DNA of 64,000 nucleotides from Psettodes erumei (Eukaryota; Chordata; Actinopteri; Pleuronectiformes; Psettodidae): assembly GCA_016785225.1 (NCBI GenBank), contig JAFBJZ010000510.1:496001-560000 (forward strand). The letters are read 5' to 3'. Below, piece by piece: positions 1 to 11,619 of the stretch (positions within the stretch are counted from its first letter, which is position 1; each line of letters begins with the position of its first letter). The notes under the pieces are model-generated. The model worked only from the letters and a program-made list of their open reading frames with translations. It did not search any database and was not told the origin of the DNA. The translations under genes were made by a program, and so were the position numbers.

Positions 1-439
1 AGCATGCAACATTAAGCTCTGTGCCTTTGATATGGGTCCATCATTATTGTTGTCCAAACATCATTTGGCGGTTGGAAAATAAAGAGGTTAGAGTGAATGA
101 CAACTCAATACAGCTGATTTGGCATTTGCAAAATGTAACATTGATTACAGCCACTCACATTTTCATCGCAAATTGGCCAGTCAAGCTTCCTCACGCTGTA
201 ATTACAAGTCAAGTCACAACTGTGTCATTTAATGTAGCAGACTAAAACACATATTTTGAACTATTCTGTCACACTACCCAAATGACAAATACTTTTTTCT
301 GATGATGACTTAAAAAGACGCGGGAAAAAAATTTCATTTTCTCTGATTAGTTGGTGCACTTCTTTGTTCGTGTTCATTTTACAGCCGCACACATATTTGA
401 AAGATAGTAGGATTCATCCTCAGTGAACCACAAACATGT

Positions 440-600
440 GCACAAAATTTCCTGGTATGCCAGCCAACAGCTGTTAAGATATTTCCATCAGGACCACAAC
501 AGTGGGCCAACCTACCGGCCGACACCGCCATCCATAGAGCCATCTTGCTCGCATTGCTAAAAAAACCCTACAACAGATGACACACAACAGAAAATAACTA
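440..600 (-). repeat. Dispersed fish repeat remnant (reverse orientation)
   Basis: On the minus strand this reads as the common teleost repeat tail with a 'gatggctctatggatggc' block, a 'ggtcggt'-like block and 'gaaatatcttaaca'. The same family lies in forward orientation near 2.7-3.07 kb. Assignment is from memory of fish repeats, so the family name is left open. Confidence 0.45.
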
Positions 601-1257
601 CATATGACCTGCTCATGGAGTTCAGCCATTAGGGGAAAGCAGATAGGGCTCCATATGGACAACCGTATACTAGCTAACCCCCCGATACTCCACTCTAATA
701 GGAGTACAGCACTTCTATCAGACCCTTGATCTGAAAATAAATCTGCTTTTTAAACTTTTATTTATCGTGGGTGTGATCGTTTTTTTAAGATCATATTGGA
801 GTGTGAGCTTCACATTCACCAGCACTCATCCATATTTGCGAATCATGAATTCTCAAGACAGCAACATTGACATGAGAAGCTCAATGAGAAAATACATTTT
901 TCAGGCTGTGGCTGTGTGTGTGTGTGGGGGGATTCTGACTCTATATTCAAGTATTTGCATTTTTGTGAAAAGATTAAAGTCACCTTGCGCTGGCCTTCAA
1001 CGACCTTGTCACAAAGATGAACTGTAACACAGTGTAGCATGTGGCACATCCAGCATTCCCCTATCATAGGAAACTGAGAGAATTCAGATTTTTGTTATCT
1101 AAACATGGGAGCCCACATAGAACCTGATTTTTCTGGTTTGAACAGCAATGAAAACATCTGCAAAACCACACAGGTGAAAACACAAACACACACACAACAG
1201 GGTGAATCCAGCCTGTGACAGTCAGGCATGATAATGTGGATTCCCCTGATGATGCAT

Positions 1258-1258
<1 letters not shown>

Positions 1259-1302
<44 letters not shown>
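1259..1302. repeat. (TG)n microsatellite
   Basis: An uninterrupted TG dinucleotide run of about 21 units. It generates a spurious Val-Cys open frame on + and a Thr-His frame on -, neither of which is coding. Confidence 0.97.
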
Positions 1303-1303
<1 letters not shown>

Positions 1304-2684
1304 ATGTGGAACCAGACTCCAGGTTTGGCCCACAGTAATAAGATCAGCCTGTTTGGGCCTGACAGGCTGAGCCTCTCTCAGGGTGGCCCATCTGGCCAGC
1401 GCCCAGGTTGTGGCGCCAGCCACCGGCTCCACTGTGCAGGGACCCATCTGTGGTCCTGTGTGGTATCGACCATTACACTGCCAGGACCTGCCCAGTCTGC
1501 ACATGGGTCCACCGGTCTGCGTGTGTGTTCTGCAGATGGGCTACTGGGTCAACTAATAGCAGCAAATCACTCTTAGCGATGTGTTTCAGTCAGACAGTTG
1601 TCTGACTCGAGAACTGGTAAAATTTGGTAAAATTCGGTAAAATTAGAAAAAAACATTGTTTTCATTGCCGTAAAGGCAATGCATTCCAACTGAAATATAA
1701 AAATCAAACCAATAAAATTTGACTAAAAATAGCATTCATTTTTGTGAAATGACTCAAGCTAAATCTAAATAGGTACTAAAATTTCCCTCCTTTTATGCCA
1801 AGCTAGGCTAAGCAGACATGAGAGAGCTTTTAAAAACAGCTAATGTGGAAGTAATTTGAATTTTTAACCTGGCAGGTTTCCTGCACCTACAGTGAAGTTT
1901 GACAGCAAAAATTGTCCCAGTGATCAAAAATGCCAACAGTCAGTATCAAGATATTCTGTCACTTCCTATGAATCACAGTCTTGTTAATCAAATATATTTG
2001 ATGAAGAAAGGCGGGAAGACAAAACGGGGGAAATTACCTTCAGGTGTAGTCAAACACGTTTGCGTATTACATTGTGATGACACCTAAGACGAGTCCCCTG
2101 TACTCGTGACACGATCACACACGATTGGACAAAAACAAGCAGTTTTGTTTTTTTAGTCCTCATAGCAAGACCCCACCACCCTCACACTCACCTCTATCAT
2201 GTCCTAAACTCTATCTCAGCACTCACAGACGCCTAACAAAACAGCCAGCGCAAATACAGAATTGAATTTTTCAGGGTAAACATAGTGCAGAATACATGTA
2301 CCAACTGAGAGCAAGATTGCTATTCAGCCATGCAGGCCATGAAACCGAATGTGTTTTATCTGTTGCCCCGAAGTGTACGGTTGCTTTGTAATTCAGTTTC
2401 AGGAAACTGAACGCGAGATGAGAGATTGTCGACAGCGGCTGCATAGCTGAAAGATCACACGAGACAGCCGAGCATGAGCTAATGTGAGACGGGACACATC
2501 TGCCTCTGAGAGCTGATAGTCTGTGTGCTGGACATGTGTGGAGTTTACTGCATATCGGCAGTAGACCACAAATTAGTTAGGAAAGGATATTAGTATGCAA
2601 AAGGAGCAAAAAGAACATAACATTTACAGCATATCAGAGTCAGTTTTTATTTAAAAAATACTTTGGCAGGCAGGGATTTATGGT

Positions 2685-3065
2685 CATTAACCTGATGATG
2701 GCACTAAATGAAAGGTTGAGGAACCACTGAAGTGATTCTCCTGAGGGGAATATGGATATTTGTACCAAATATCAAAGCAATCAATCCATACGTTGTCAAA
2801 ACATTTTCAGCTATTCAGCTACGAAAGTCAATATTGTCTGGGTAATTTTGTGCCAAGTCAGACTGCACCAGTAGACTTTTCAGTTGATGAGTGAAAGCTC
2901 TGTCCAGTTGGTGGCACTAATGGAAAACATCAGGGGATCATCAGCGTTATTAAAATCCATCCTCTGAGAAGCATGAATGTCTGAACCAATCTCCATGACA
3001 ATCCAGCCACTAGTTGTTGAGATTTTTCAGTGGGAACCGCAGTGTCACACCAACTACACGGACAA
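2685..3065 (+). repeat. Dispersed fish repeat remnant (forward orientation)
   Basis: Contains the phrases 'gaagcatgaatgtctgaacc', 'atgacaatccagccactag' and 'ttgttgagatttttcagt' in the order typical of an abundant teleost interspersed repeat. It is degraded and carries no intact protein. A related fragment with 'gctaacatgctgatg' and 'gtgttagcatgtcaacg' lies near 40.0-40.12 kb. Confidence 0.5.
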
Positions 3066-4163
3066 ACGCCTGGGCCCGGGCGTGCAGCTGCAGCGGTGCT
3101 GTTCTGGCTTGGTTCTCTTTTTCAGGCAGCTTCAGGACATTTACGATGTTATGAAGTAACTACACAAACAAAGAGTTCTCTCTAAAAGAGTTAGCTTTAG
3201 TATTTAGTAGTATTTGGCATTTTCATGTATTCGGTTTCATCTTTTTTATTGGGGTCTGCTGGTTTTCTCTTCAGGTCAACTCTGCAACCAAGGACCATTT
3301 CTCTCATTATCACACATGCAGCCTACCTAATGTACAGTATAGGACAATGGCACATCACAAGGGGGCAATGGAAGATGATTTGGATGGTTACTACCAAACC
3401 TTTAAGCTTTCATATACACACTGACCACTTTATAGCACTGTGTTACAACCCATTACGCTCCATACTACTCCATGTATTTCAGGCATGGGTGGCCACCGCA
3501 GCAATTAAATCAATGGCGGCGCTCCTGTTATAATCACGCTCCAGCCCTGAAGTCGATGCACATATCTGCATTGTTTTAGCCAAGGTTATTTCTACTGGCC
3601 TGCAATACTACGAGTAGACTTCAAACGCCTCGCAGTCCACTCGCCTGGCTGCACAGTTTAAAAGCTCGACACGGTGTGCGGGACAATGGCGGCACTCGAA
3701 AGCATTGTGGTAATCAGGGCCAATGGAATTTTCCCTGCATCATTAAAAAGGGATTGGTCTGTTCTCTGCGTTCATGGGAAGTGCCGTTAGTTAACCCAAC
3801 AAAGGTGCTCCGGCTGTGGACCCCCAGAGATGAAGGGCATCGCAGGGGCTCAGCGAATCCACTTTTAATCCCCTCGGCCCCATTGTACCGATACACTCTA
3901 AACCCTTTGACCACTTCCCGCTCTAATCTCTGCAGATTTGGGCGAGTTAACAAATTTCTGATCCGTGGGCACACAACTTCCCTTGTCCTCCTCTCCGTGT
4001 CTGCTCTCCTTGCTCTGGTGACAGGTTCGGTTACAGCAGCTGGCCTCAGCAGAGAGTTTTACAGTGTCTTATTCAACAATAATGATATGTGTAATTTGAT
4101 ATTTATTTATTCTAAACCAGTATTACACAGTACTTTGCAGTCGCAAAACAAAGATGATTTTAT

Positions 4164-4545
4164 CTAGAGCTGAAACGATTAGCTGATTAAATCATTGATT
4201 GCAAACAATAGGGCTGCACTTATTTATCATATTTACCCTTGAGTAACCGGCTGATTATTTTCTCAATTAATCAATTCATCATTCACAAAACAGTGAGGAT
4301 CACAACTAAACAGGATTTCTAGAAATCACTTGCTTTTGTCTGACAAACAATTCAAAGCCCGGGGATATTCAGTGGACACATTATATAAAGCAAAAATGCT
4401 GCAGATTCACTCACTGAAGAAGCTGAAACGAGGGAATATTTTGTATTTAAAGCATTCAGATATTATTGAAATCAATAAGACTACCAAACAGTTATTTTTA
4501 AATTTTCTGACAAATTATAAATCCACAAATCAACTAATGGTTTAA
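4164..4545 (+). mobile_element. hAT-type MITE remnant
   Basis: Begins with 'tagagctgaaacgattag' and includes 'tcaattaatcaattcatc' and 'gatattcagt'. It ends with an AT-rich 'aaatcaactaatgg' stretch. These are hallmarks of an abundant non-autonomous hAT-like element of teleosts with a 'TAGRGCTGMAAC' end. Degraded; no coding capacity. Confidence 0.5.
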
Positions 4546-4787
4546 GTTTTCATTTGCAAACATTTTTTATATATGCTGTATATATTTTTTCTGCCTTGTG
4601 AATCAGACCCAGATCAATAGTTATTAGTTATGAACAGAAAAATATATTCAACATTACATCAATGGTACTAATGCGCACGTTTAGATTTTCTGGCATCTCA
4701 AGCTCTATGGACATTGATCCACATTCCTTTCAGTCCCACCACTTACACCAAGAGGATATTGTGTTTATATGCTGCTGTGGTGGGGTG

Positions 4788-5025
4788 GTGTGTGTGTGTG
4801 TGTGTGTGTGTGGGGGGGGTATTGTTTGGGGTAAGTAATAGTGGGCCACATTTGGAGAGCTGGTGGCTGTGACAAAGCACTTGACAGGCCAAAAGCCACC
4901 CCTTAATTTCGGGTTGACCTCGGCTTGTTTAGCATTCCCTGTTGTTGCCGGCGACACTGACACGTGTCTGGGGCTGGGGTTGCCTCTAGGAGCTGGGGGC
5001 AGCAGAGGGTGTGAGTGCGTGCGAC

Positions 5026-5056
<31 letters not shown>

Positions 5057-5247
5057 ATGGACGGACCGTTAGGGATGCAGTCTCATATTCCCAGGAGAGG
5101 AGGCAGAGGTCAGGGATCAAAGCCCCAACTGACTCCCCACCCAGTTCTGTGTCTGGGGAGGAGCAGGGATCCAGAATGAATCTCAGCTCAGGCTGGCCAC
5201 ATTATGCAGTTTATGTAATTAATGCAGCAGCAGGAATGGTAAGGGTC

Positions 5248-5293
<46 letters not shown>

Positions 5294-5437
5294 AGCATGG
5301 AAGTGAATATTGTGTGTGAATATTGTGTGTGAGTCTCTTGTGCCAGGCCATTGTAGCTTGCTTGCACAATGTAGCAGTGCAGCTGGCACGTGGTACATTA
5401 CACGCACGCGCGCGCACACACACAAACACACACACAC
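4788..5437. repeat. Cluster of four TG/CA microsatellites
   Basis: Four dinucleotide tracts lie within 650 bp: (TG)n at 4788-4812, 5026-5053 and 5251-5291, and an alternating CA/CG tract at 5402-5437. The last includes 'acgcacgcgcgcgcacac', a purine-pyrimidine alternation suited to Z-DNA. Open frames across them are artefacts of the repeat. Confidence 0.95.
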
Positions 5438-6404
5438 AAGCACCAGAGTCTAGAAAGGTCTTTTAATTAAGGGATTTGTTAATTTTCTATTCAACTTGAC
5501 GGTGATGAATGTCGGGGGGGTGGGAGGTGGGGGGCGGGGGGGCAGCGGCTGCCCATCTCAGCCTCGCCTGCTCAGCACACAGCGCTGCCTGGGAGGCCTC
5601 TGGGTGCAATCATCACACCGTGAAACTGTATTTACACATGAAGATTTTTAACCCTTTGGAAGCCAGAGTCGCCATGGCCCCATTTCTGTCAATGGCCACA
5701 CATTAGGTGAAAAAATAAAGATTTGGCTGCAGCCAAACAAACTCTTAGACTCTTAACTGTTGTCTTGGCCAGTTACCAGTTTGAGCCTGTGGGCTCTTTG
5801 TAAGTGCCTCTGTGAAGCATCAGCTAAATTATAGGTTTCCTTCCTTTGTGTTACAACTTGAAAAAGTCAGCACTTTTTTTAACACTTCAACAAATTACAT
5901 TCATATACTACTGGTTGCTACAGCATAATCAATTGAGAGAAACACCGTGTCACCATCCCATCACCCAAATTATTTTTTTTTTATCAGCATAATTGGGAAA
6001 AGTTTTTAATGACCACATCTGCTAAGTCGCAAAGATCATCTATACAGAACACAATTGCAAAACTTTCACTGCCAAACGATTCCATTAGGTTTTCCTACAA
6101 TTTGTGTGGCTCTTGTAATACAGTCCTGTAGCAACTAAATGCGTGAGGAACATTTTCGTGCTTATGCGTAGCACTCTTAAAAGGTTGGCAAACAAAACCA
6201 CACATAGGATTCAGCTGGCAAACCCATGTGTTCTCCTGCATTTAATGAAGCTATAATTCAATTAACTCACTGAATTTTGGGGATTTTTTTATGATGTGTT
6301 TTGTACATGTCTGCTATACAGGGTGCATATTGTGAAAAACAAATTTCAGATAAATCTGACACTGAATTTTTGGACCAATCAGGAAGTGGTAAAATGACCT
6401 TTTG

Positions 6405-6722
6405 ACATCTGCAGCACATACAGAACGATGCTGCAGCCTGAGGACTGAGCACATTACTCCTGTTCTTTAAGGTTTCTGCCGACTTTTAAATTTGAATATA
6501 AAACTGTCTGGTTTTCCCCTTGTGTCTTTGACTGATTAATTTTCTCCACTTCACTTAGTTTCCTTTATTAAATTTGGGGTGATTTATTACTGCACTCGTA
6601 ACTACACTGAAGCTGTACTCCCTGTCTACTGTTTTTATCTATTTCTATTTTAAGTGTGTTTTTAAACGTACTTTGACTCATGTGAAGCACATTCTGAATT
6701 GCCCTCTGCTTTAAAAGGTGCA
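6405..6722 (+). mobile_element. LINE (L2-like) 3' fragment
   Basis: Includes 'ctgagcacattactcctgtt' followed by an AT-rich stretch and 'gtgaagcacattctgaattg'. This is the order seen in the end of ORF2 and the 3' tail of fish L2-like LINEs. Frames are broken. A second tail lies near 12.77-12.97 kb. Confidence 0.5.
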
Positions 6723-7718
6723 TTAACTCCTATTTTTTCATGCCAGGAGTCATCAGCAGCTGTCTTTTTTTTCCTCGAGTGATAGGACCCTGAATGAAAC
6801 TCCTCAAATGTACAAGTGAATGTATTAAATATTCATTATGAATACTTTTTTTGTGGCTGCCAAATACATTTCGCATTGAGAGCCATACAGGCACCCTGAA
6901 GCAACAGAGGCACATGTCATATAGGCCCTCGTGCAATTTATCTATTGTGATATGGCAGCCATTCATCTTTTAAATGCTCTCTCATGATTTCCTTTGTGCA
7001 TGCAGAGCCGGAGGTGACCTTGAAAACAGACCATGTGGTGTATTTTGATGATAATTTATTCTCACACAGAAAGAAACTCGTGATCTGTCTCGCTAACATG
7101 ATTTTCTCCATGCCTGGTGCCATCTACACTCGCTGGAAACTTTTTTTTTTCTTACAGCAGCAGCAAAATGTATTCTCTTTTCTAAGAATCCTTTTCAGGA
7201 TTTATAGGACCATGCAAATTTTGGACACACACACATTCTCCTGCAGATTTCGGCATGATTTAAAGTCCGGTTCATTCCTTCTGTGACATCGAATGCAGGT
7301 CTCTGAGTTCAGAATTTATAGTGGCTGCCAACGCACACAAACCAAGAAACAAACACTTTTAAAACATGTGCTCGTAAAGCTCTGACACACCGGCGTGAAA
7401 ACAAAACTGAATCCAGAGGATGAAACTGTGGATTAAGGTTTGCGTATCAATTTCCCTCTAAAGCTGAATCACAGGCTCATTTTCAGGTTCACTCGAAGAC
7501 TCTGGTGGACTGATATTGATTTATTTAACCAATGAAAACCCCCACAAAGACAGAAAACTGGATCTTAGCTCCAGTTTAAGACGTGCAAATGTCTTGTGTC
7601 TCAACTTTTACTGCCCTTAATATTTCACTCGAGAGTGTGACAAAAATAGTAACATAATCATTGTCCTGGCAGTCAGGTCAGTTATCAAGCCCTTTTTTTG
7701 TGAGACTGTCTATGACTG

Positions 7719-7740
7719 ACACACACACACACACACACAC
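7719..7740. repeat. (AC)n microsatellite
   Basis: About eleven AC units in an uninterrupted run. No gene nearby. Confidence 0.95.
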
Positions 7741-8211
7741 GTGGCACACTCTGTTTTAATGCATATTAATGAAGTTAAACGGCCCGCTGTAGAGAGGAGA
7801 CAATGGAGCAGAGGAGGCCTGGTTGTGAGCACAAAGCCGTGGGCTCGGGGGAAGCAGAACAGGTGCAGACAGAACATGGCAGCTCCGTGTGGAAAGAGTC
7901 ACTATAGGTTCATCGGTGCAGGAAGAGATCTGTTTAAATGCTCAAACGCACAACGCAGATTTCTTTTGTGCTAATTTTTTTCGGTGCTAAAACGTTGTTG
8001 TGCTACTGCACTTTCTGTCAGAGAATTCTCCTGTCAGCCAAACGTGCGGTACTATTTACTTTTGGGGGGTGAAGTTGTCGCTCTAGTCTTGAATACTGAA
8101 TGGATATTGCTAGGGTAACGGTTGTTTTCTCCATGGATTAATCTGGCAATTTTTTTTTTTGGGGGGATTTGCTTGTGGTGTGGACTGTCATAATAATAGC
8201 GAAAAATGCAA

Positions 8212-8437
8212 ATAACAACTAATCGAGGAATCCAAAGCGACGTCTTCAGATGTCTTGTTTAGAATGACCAAAAATTCCAAAATCTAGAGACTATTATACA
8301 AGACAAGGATAAAAAGAAGCAAAGCCTGCAATTTGTAACTTTTTTCTTTTACTTTTTTGCCTGAAAAATGACTAAAGTGATTAATCAATTAGCTGCCCAT
8401 TATTTTTCTGTCAGTCAACTAATCGTTTCAGCTCCAG
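8212..8437 (-). mobile_element. hAT-type MITE remnant
   Basis: Contains 'cgacgtcttcagatgtcttg', then 'gaaaaatgactaaagtgatt' and ends 'aatcgtttcagctcca'. These match the right half of the same abundant teleost MITE seen at 4.16 kb. No coding potential. Confidence 0.55.
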
Positions 8438-9805
8438 ACATTACTGCTAATTCCCAGCAAATCACTCCAGCTCTTTTATTTGTTTTTGTTTTTTCCTATA
8501 ATACTATCTTTCAGGATTTTTAGGATATGAGAAGACTTTTTTTTTTCATAAGAGAGGTTCACGCACAAGTCTGTCTTCTCTCAGTCATTGTAACAGTACC
8601 TGGTGGACAAATGATGCCCAGGTTGAATACTGTTGAAAACTTCTCCATGTTTGTGACTCTTTGTCCCAGGTTGAATATTTCTCCATGTTATAACCAGTTC
8701 ACCAGTGTGACTCTACCTTCTCACGCTGTTCTGTTTGGATGATGTTTGAAGGGATGAATTTAGGAGAAAAATGCACTGAGAATAAAAAAGAAAGTCTGGA
8801 CATTTTTTGTTTCCAGCAGCAAAAATATTTGGGGATACCAACAACAAACTGATGAACTTTTGCAATGAAAAAACTAATTTCGGATCCACTGCATGCATGT
8901 TTCAGTCCGTCATGCTGATCCTCTGTTCCTTACGTGCCAAGTTATCTGAAGATCTTTAAAGGGGAAAAACAGTTTTGTTAGCCATACTTACTATTCAGGC
9001 TGTGAAAAGTTTTAAATGTTTTCTGTCTTCCCGTCTGAGAAAACAACCACTGATGAGGTCATCAAGGTCATCTGAGCTCCTCCAAAGGCCAATTTCTGGC
9101 CTTACCCACACACTTAGGATGACAAGATATGAGGAAAACTTGGGCTCCAGTATTTTAATCGAGCATGGGCCAAAGTAGGGACAAAAGGTCACAAAGTCTT
9201 GACCTCTGCTGACTATTCTACAGGATATCTGCTCTGCAAAAGCTATTTGGTGCTACTGCAGGCAGACAAACACCTAGGAGGAGTTAGGCACGACAGCTGA
9301 TAAATTCAAATTCCTTCATGCCCTTGCTGTAAACTGAATAACAGTTTTTCTACATCAAGCAGCCAAACTGAGGTTTGGGCCGATTTCTATCCAAGCCTTC
9401 CTCTCAAGGTTAAAAACTGTGAGGAAAAAAGGCAACAAAAAACAAGCACAAAACAATCTAAGACGTTATCATTGCGAAGCATTCAGTCTCTATCAAGCAG
9501 CATGATAAATAATTATCTTTTAGTGTAATAATACTCATATCCTGGGAGGGGAAAACGGTTTTCCCCGCTCAGTAACTCCCTGCTCTGCCCTGCGGACCCT
9601 CCTATGGGGCCAGGGAGATAATCAACTTGAACCAAACCACGCCCCCCTGCTTTATTCTAACAGCGCCTGCATGCTGGCTGCTCTTCATACTGGACCCAGC
9701 GAGAGAAGAGCGCAGTACATCTCCACCGGCTACCCATGCTGACAAACGCATCGTCCGAAGCATCTATTCACCTCTGCGGACATTAAACTCTGCAGCTCTG
9801 ACAGG

Positions 9806-10492
9806 ATGGATTTCTTGGACCGCGGCTACCTGGACGCGCGGTCTCCCTATGATTACACTTTTAATTTCTGGAACGACTACCTCGGCCTGTCGACGCTGGT
9901 CGCCAAAAGTAAGATCAACAGCCCGTCCTGCAGCCCCAACTCTATAACCGAGTCTCTTAAAGCAACTTTGGGCTTGGAGGACGACACCCCGGTTTGTTCC
10001 TGCGTGATTGGGCACGGCAGGGACAGCGACGGCCACTTGGACTGCTGCTGCGCGGCCGCGGGCTCCCCGCCGCTCTCCATCTACGACCTGAAGGAGCGCA
10101 TCTCGCTCCTCAGGCCGTACGAGCACCTCGCGGGTGACGCGCCGCTCGGAGACAGAGACTCGCCCCCTTACAGGGCGAGCTTCGCGGGCCTCGACCTGCT
10201 CGCCATGGACCGAAGGCGCAAACAGACTCAGAGGGGCAAGCCGGAGCCGAAGGTGTGCGTCTTCTGTCGGAATAACGGCGCCCCGGAGGAAGTTTACGGC
10301 ACGCACATCCTGAAGACAGCGGACGGCAGAGTTCTGTGCCCCATCCTGCGGGCGTACACCTGCCCCCTGTGCAGCGCCAACGGCGACAACGCGCACACCA
10401 TCAAGTACTGCCCGCTCTCGAAAGACCAGCCGAGCCAGAGAGTGATGGCGAGGGGGGGCAGAGCGATTGGCAAGCGGCTGAAAATCTTCTAA
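9806..10492 (+). CDS. nanos1: Nanos homolog 1 (RNA-binding translational repressor)
   Basis: A single-exon gene of 228 aa. Nanos proteins act in the cytoplasm with Pumilio and the CCR4-NOT deadenylase to repress maternal and neural or germline mRNAs. The N-terminus holds a NOT1-interacting-type motif (FWNDYLGLSTLV, residues 21-32). The C-terminus holds the paired CCHC zinc knuckles that define the family: C151, C154, H167, C178, then C186, C189, H197, C202. These are followed by a basic tail ending KRLKIF. Residues 33-145 are variable and include a Cys cluster (CSC at 64-66, CCC at 80-82). The start is the first ATG of the frame that precedes the NIM motif. Lack of introns and retention of the NIM favour nanos1 over nanos2 or nanos3. 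The gene is GC-rich compared with its AT-rich flanks. Confidence 0.96.
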   Translation: MDFLDRGYLDARSPYDYTFNFWNDYLGLSTLVAKSKINSPSCSPNSITESLKATLGLEDDTPVCSCVIGHGRDSDGHLDCCCAAAGSPPLSIYDLKERISLLRPYEHLAGDAPLGDRDSPPYRASFAGLDLLAMDRRRKQTQRGKPEPKVCVFCRNNGAPEEVYGTHILKTADGRVLCPILRAYTCPLCSANGDNAHTIKYCPLSKDQPSQRVMARGGRAIGKRLKIF

Positions 10493-11435
10493 GCGAGCAG
10501 ATGGATGAAGTTTGAGTTGCACTGTCTTCTAAACTACAAGTGTGTGCGGCAGTCATTTTGCCCCATTTCATGCACAAGACAAGTCTGGGGGGAGAGAGAG
10601 AGATTTTAAGAAAATAAGATTTTTATTTTTTGTTTTTTTGTTTTTTATTAATGTACGTGTCACTTGATTTGTATTGTTTTCGTCTGTCCTGTTACTCTAT
10701 GGGCACATAGTTTACACTTGGACGCATTGCGCGCAATACCCCCCTCCAGCACTGTAAGGACTCGGCGATCAGAAATGAACCAAAGTACTGTACAGATCGA
10801 CCCGCGAATGACCACCTTCATGCTGTAATCAGAAGTTGCTGCGCCCCCCACTGCGCACGTCAGCGGGCTGGTCTGGCTTCACGAGACGCCAACGTCAAAC
10901 GAAGACGCAGCGCTCAGTGGCCGGTGGATGTGACGGGTCTGACAGGCCGCGCAAGATGCAAGATGCAAGATCTACTTCTCGATAACGAGCACATGCTTTT
11001 CCCGTTTTTTTCTTGATATAAATGTTTTCTACCAAAGGAATACACTTTTGTATTTAGCCTAAAGGTAATTCCTGTATGTTTATATGTCTGGGTGTCTTAT
11101 ATTCTTTATGTGACTTTATGTGGATATAGTATTTTACAGATTTTAACTGAATGTAAAGCAGCGCGGTTCACCTACATGCCCTTCAAGTAGCTCCAAGCTC
11201 TGTTATTATATAGCCTACTGTATATCCTGAGTTCAGAAACACAAACGCTTGACTGATTTGCAATTCTTGTAAATGTATAAAAAAAGAGGGGAATGGGGTG
11301 AAACAATTTTAGCAATGAAAAGCCTGACATTCCAAAGTCTTTATCTGTCAATAAAAATGTTTGATGTACTTATTTTTACCTTATGTATCATTTGGGAAAT
11401 ATATTCACTGTAAATAACCTCTGAATAAACTTGTA
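10493..11435 (+). other. nanos1 3' UTR with Pumilio-like element and poly(A) signals
   Basis: No ORF continues after the nanos1 stop. The stretch becomes AT-rich and holds AATAAA signals near 11351 and at 11424-11429, which I take as candidate 3' ends. TGTAAATA at 11409-11416 fits the Pumilio consensus UGUANAUA. A 7-bp triplication (caagatg) lies near 10953-10970. UTR limits are inferred. Confidence 0.6.
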
Positions 11436-11439
11436 ATTT

Positions 11440-11587
11440 GCATTGGGTTTTTTTTTTTCTTTATATGGGACTACAGCTGATTTTTAATACGAATCAGTCA
11501 CTTGGTTCTGCAGCAGGATACGTGATGTCATCACTGAAGTAACTGTGAGTTCACAGTGTTTTGTCAAACATGACTGAAAAGGCATTG

Positions 11588-11619
<32 letters not shown>

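Larger units (their letters stand above)
1..9620. other. Intergenic region left of nanos1
   Basis: No exon with homology to a known protein was found on either strand. Open frames here are short, lack family resemblance and often run through simple repeats. The stretch holds dinucleotide microsatellites, two decayed copies of a dispersed fish repeat, two hAT-type MITE remnants and a LINE 3' tail, listed separately. The ~300 bp before the nanos1 start codon probably contain its promoter, but I could not fix a TATA box or transcription start. Confidence 0.6.

Noticed and set aside
3676..4167. A 163-codon ORF near 3.7-4.2 kb
   Set aside because: No recognisable family and it runs into MITE sequence at its end.
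9764..10522. A 252-codon minus-strand ORF over nanos1
   Set aside because: Antisense shadow of the GC-rich nanos1 exon, with no homology.
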